In this document: positions 62,814 through 64,000 of the stretch, piece by piece
Numbering within the stretch: position 1 is the stretch's first letter
Layout of the letters: the number at the start of each line of letters is the position of its first letter
Source of the DNA: JAFLCM01 sp046154665
GTDB taxonomy: Bacteria > Planctomycetota > Phycisphaerae > Phycisphaerales > UBA1924
Direction: 5' to 3'
Assembly (NCBI GenBank): GCA_046154665.1
Contig: JBJXFG010000047.1
Span: 1-64,000 of the forward strand
Length of the DNA: 64,000 nucleotides
Notes under the pieces: model-generated
What the model saw: only the letters and a program-made list of their open reading frames with translations
Told to the model about the DNA's origin: nothing
The model's database searches: none
Made by a program: the position numbers and the translations under genes

Positions 62814-64000
62814 GTCAGAAACACCACCGTCAACACCACAAACAGCGGCACCAGCACCGCCGCGGCGTAGGCCATGTAGCCGAAGAAGCCGGGCATCTTC
62901 ACGCCGCCCTCCTCGGCGATCGCTTTCACCATGAAGTTCGGCCCGTTGCCGATGTAGGTGCACGCGCCCATGAATACCGCGCCCAGCGAGACCGCCGCCA
63001 GGAAGTCGTCGCGGATCTGCGATCCGTTGGCGAGCGTGACCATCTCGACGCCCGCCGGCGGGGGCGGGGCCGAGAGCGCCGTCTGGAAGAACACCGCGTA
63101 CGTCGGCGCGTTATCAAGGAAAGCCGAGAGCGCCCCGGTAGCCCAGAAATACTGCCACGCGGTGGTGAGCCCGAGCTCGCCGCCGCGGACCGAGAGGATC
63201 TCCAGCGGGACCTGCAGCGCAACGAAAATGCCCAGGAACAGCGCCGCCACCTCGGCGATCGGGAACCAGTCGAACTTGTTCTCCGCCCGCAGCCCCTTCG
63301 CGGTCGTGAGAAAACTCACCGCCACCAGCCCGAGCATCGCGCCCTCGCGCAGCAGCGGCGGCACGACCCAGCTCGTCCCCGGGAACTGGGACCCCGGCGC
63401 CAGCGTCGCCACGCACAGCACCACCAGCACCAGCCACACCGCGTTGATGAGTCCCGCCACCGACACCGGCTCGGGCGTCAGCGCGGCGCCGATGGGTGAC
63501 GCGTCGTACCCCTCACGGCGCTCTTTCTTCCACAGCATCGAATCCCACACGAAGTAGATCGCCAGCAGCGAGCCCATCATGAACACCCACGGCGCCCACA
63601 ACGAGAGCGTCCACAGGAACGGCACGCCGCGGAGGAAACCGACGAACAGAGGCGGGTCGCCGATGGGCAGCATGGTGCCGCCGACGTTTGACACGATGAA
63701 GATGAAGAAGACGACCGTGTGAACTTTGTTACGGCGTGATTGCAGCGCCTTGAGCAGCGGGCGGATGAGCAGCACCGAGGCCCCGGTGGTGCCGACGAGG
63801 CTGGCGAGCACGCCGCCGATCGCCATCAGCGCGGTGATCGCGCCCGGCGCGGCGCTGAGCCTGCCGCGGACCACGATCCCGCCCGCGATGGCGTAGAGCG
63901 AGAACAGCATGACGATGAACGGCGTGTATTCCCACATCGAGTTGATCGCCGCCCCCATCAGCGCGGGAAACCCGGCGATGGTGGAGTAACCCTTGCCCGA
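62810..64000 (-). CDS. NhaD-like sodium:proton antiporter (5' end outside window)
   Basis: At least 396 residues of an ion-transporter-superfamily membrane protein; the reading frame stays open to the window edge, so the N-terminus is missing. TTGASVLLIRPLLKALQSRR, FIVSNVGGTMLPIGDPPLFV, LSAFLDNAPTYAVFFQTALS and MGACTYIGNGPNFMVKAIAE are the repeated re-entrant-loop motifs of the NhaD/UIT antiporters. About ten helices are visible. Its stop overlaps the stop region of the convergent kinase gene by four bases. Confidence 0.9.
   Translation of the reverse strand, partial: SGKGYSTIAGFPALMGAAINSMWEYTPFIVMLFSLYAIAGGIVVRGRLSAAPGAITALMAIGGVLASLVGTTGASVLLIRPLLKALQSRRNKVHTVVFFIFIVSNVGGTMLPIGDPPLFVGFLRGVPFLWTLSLWAPWVFMMGSLLAIYFVWDSMLWKKERREGYDASPIGAALTPEPVSVAGLINAVWLVLVVLCVATLAPGSQFPGTSWVVPPLLREGAMLGLVAVSFLTTAKGLRAENKFDWFPIAEVAALFLGIFVALQVPLEILSVRGGELGLTTAWQYFWATGALSAFLDNAPTYAVFFQTALSAPPPPAGVEMVTLANGSQIRDDFLAAVSLGAVFMGACTYIGNGPNFMVKAIAEEGGVKMPGFFGYMAYAAAVLVPLFVVLTVVFLT

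Noticed and set aside
1..64000. tRNA or rRNA genes
   Set aside because: No TψC-arm (GGTTCGAATCC-like) sequence with a matching acceptor stem and no rRNA core sequence was noticed by eye; a tRNAscan-SE/Infernal run would settle this.

Overview
The window is a GC-rich chromosomal segment from a Gram-negative-type bacterium, most likely a planctomycete of the Phycisphaerae kind. The evidence is the mix of lipid A and outer-membrane genes (lpxD, lptE-like, bamD-like, Lol-type exporter), five exported proteins ending in dockerin-like GDxNxDGxVNTADL repeats, three ending in PEP-CTERM-like tags, and many dispersed hairpin repeats between genes. This assignment is an inference from gene content; no rRNA or tRNA gene was seen. 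I count 58 coding sequences, one cut by the right edge.

Layout. 0-7 kb: lpxD, a small lipoprotein, serine acetyltransferase, a partner-switching pair (RsbW-like kinase and STAS protein), and a DNA methyltransferase fused to an Mrr-like nuclease domain. 7-12 kb: HDOD protein, Fur-family regulator, plsY, and a DUF1275 membrane protein fused to a STAS domain. 12-19 kb: MFS transporter, a large exported repeat protein, dUTPase, and a 979-residue multicopper oxidase with accessory domains. 19-25 kb: a small HxlR-controlled cassette, aspS, a membrane protein, and a fatty-acid desaturase. 25.6-28 kb: a sigma-54 activator gene divergent from a perfect -24/-12 promoter that appears to drive a structured, terminator-ended RNA of about 0.7 kb. 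28-35 kb: type III pantothenate kinase, lptE-like and bamD-like genes, murG, ftsW, rplU. 35-48 kb: PEP-CTERM and dockerin exported proteins mixed with an ECF sigma/anti-sigma pair, serC, HU, clpS and a 2-hydroxyacid dehydrogenase. 48-64 kb: two paired unknown genes, uppP, two adaptor-type (HlyD-like) proteins, dnaB, a POT peptide transporter, a dihydrouridine synthase, a Lol-type ABC exporter whose ATPase carries a zinc ribbon, a P-loop kinase and a partial Na+/H+ antiporter.

How genes work together. Cell-envelope building dominates: lipid A acylation, LPS and outer-membrane assembly, lipoprotein export, peptidoglycan lipid II synthesis and recycling (murG, ftsW, uppP), and phospholipid synthesis (plsY, desaturase). 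Several start/stop overlaps (ATGA or GTGA) show translational coupling: bamD-like/lptE-like, ftsW/murG, sigma/anti-sigma, SUMF1-like/dockerin protein, and the 48.6-49.8 kb pair.

Three cross-cutting patterns stand out. At least fourteen genes have a -10-like hexamer ending only 5-8 bases before the start codon with no room for a Shine-Dalgarno site, which suggests leaderless mRNAs are common here. The intergenic spaces hold at least eight repeat families, including a two-hairpin element, a roughly 250-bp element with 60-bp inverted arms, and 7-bp ACTCCCG/ACTGCCC tracts placed just before start codons. The sigma-54 activator and its divergent RNA are the best candidate for an undescribed system.
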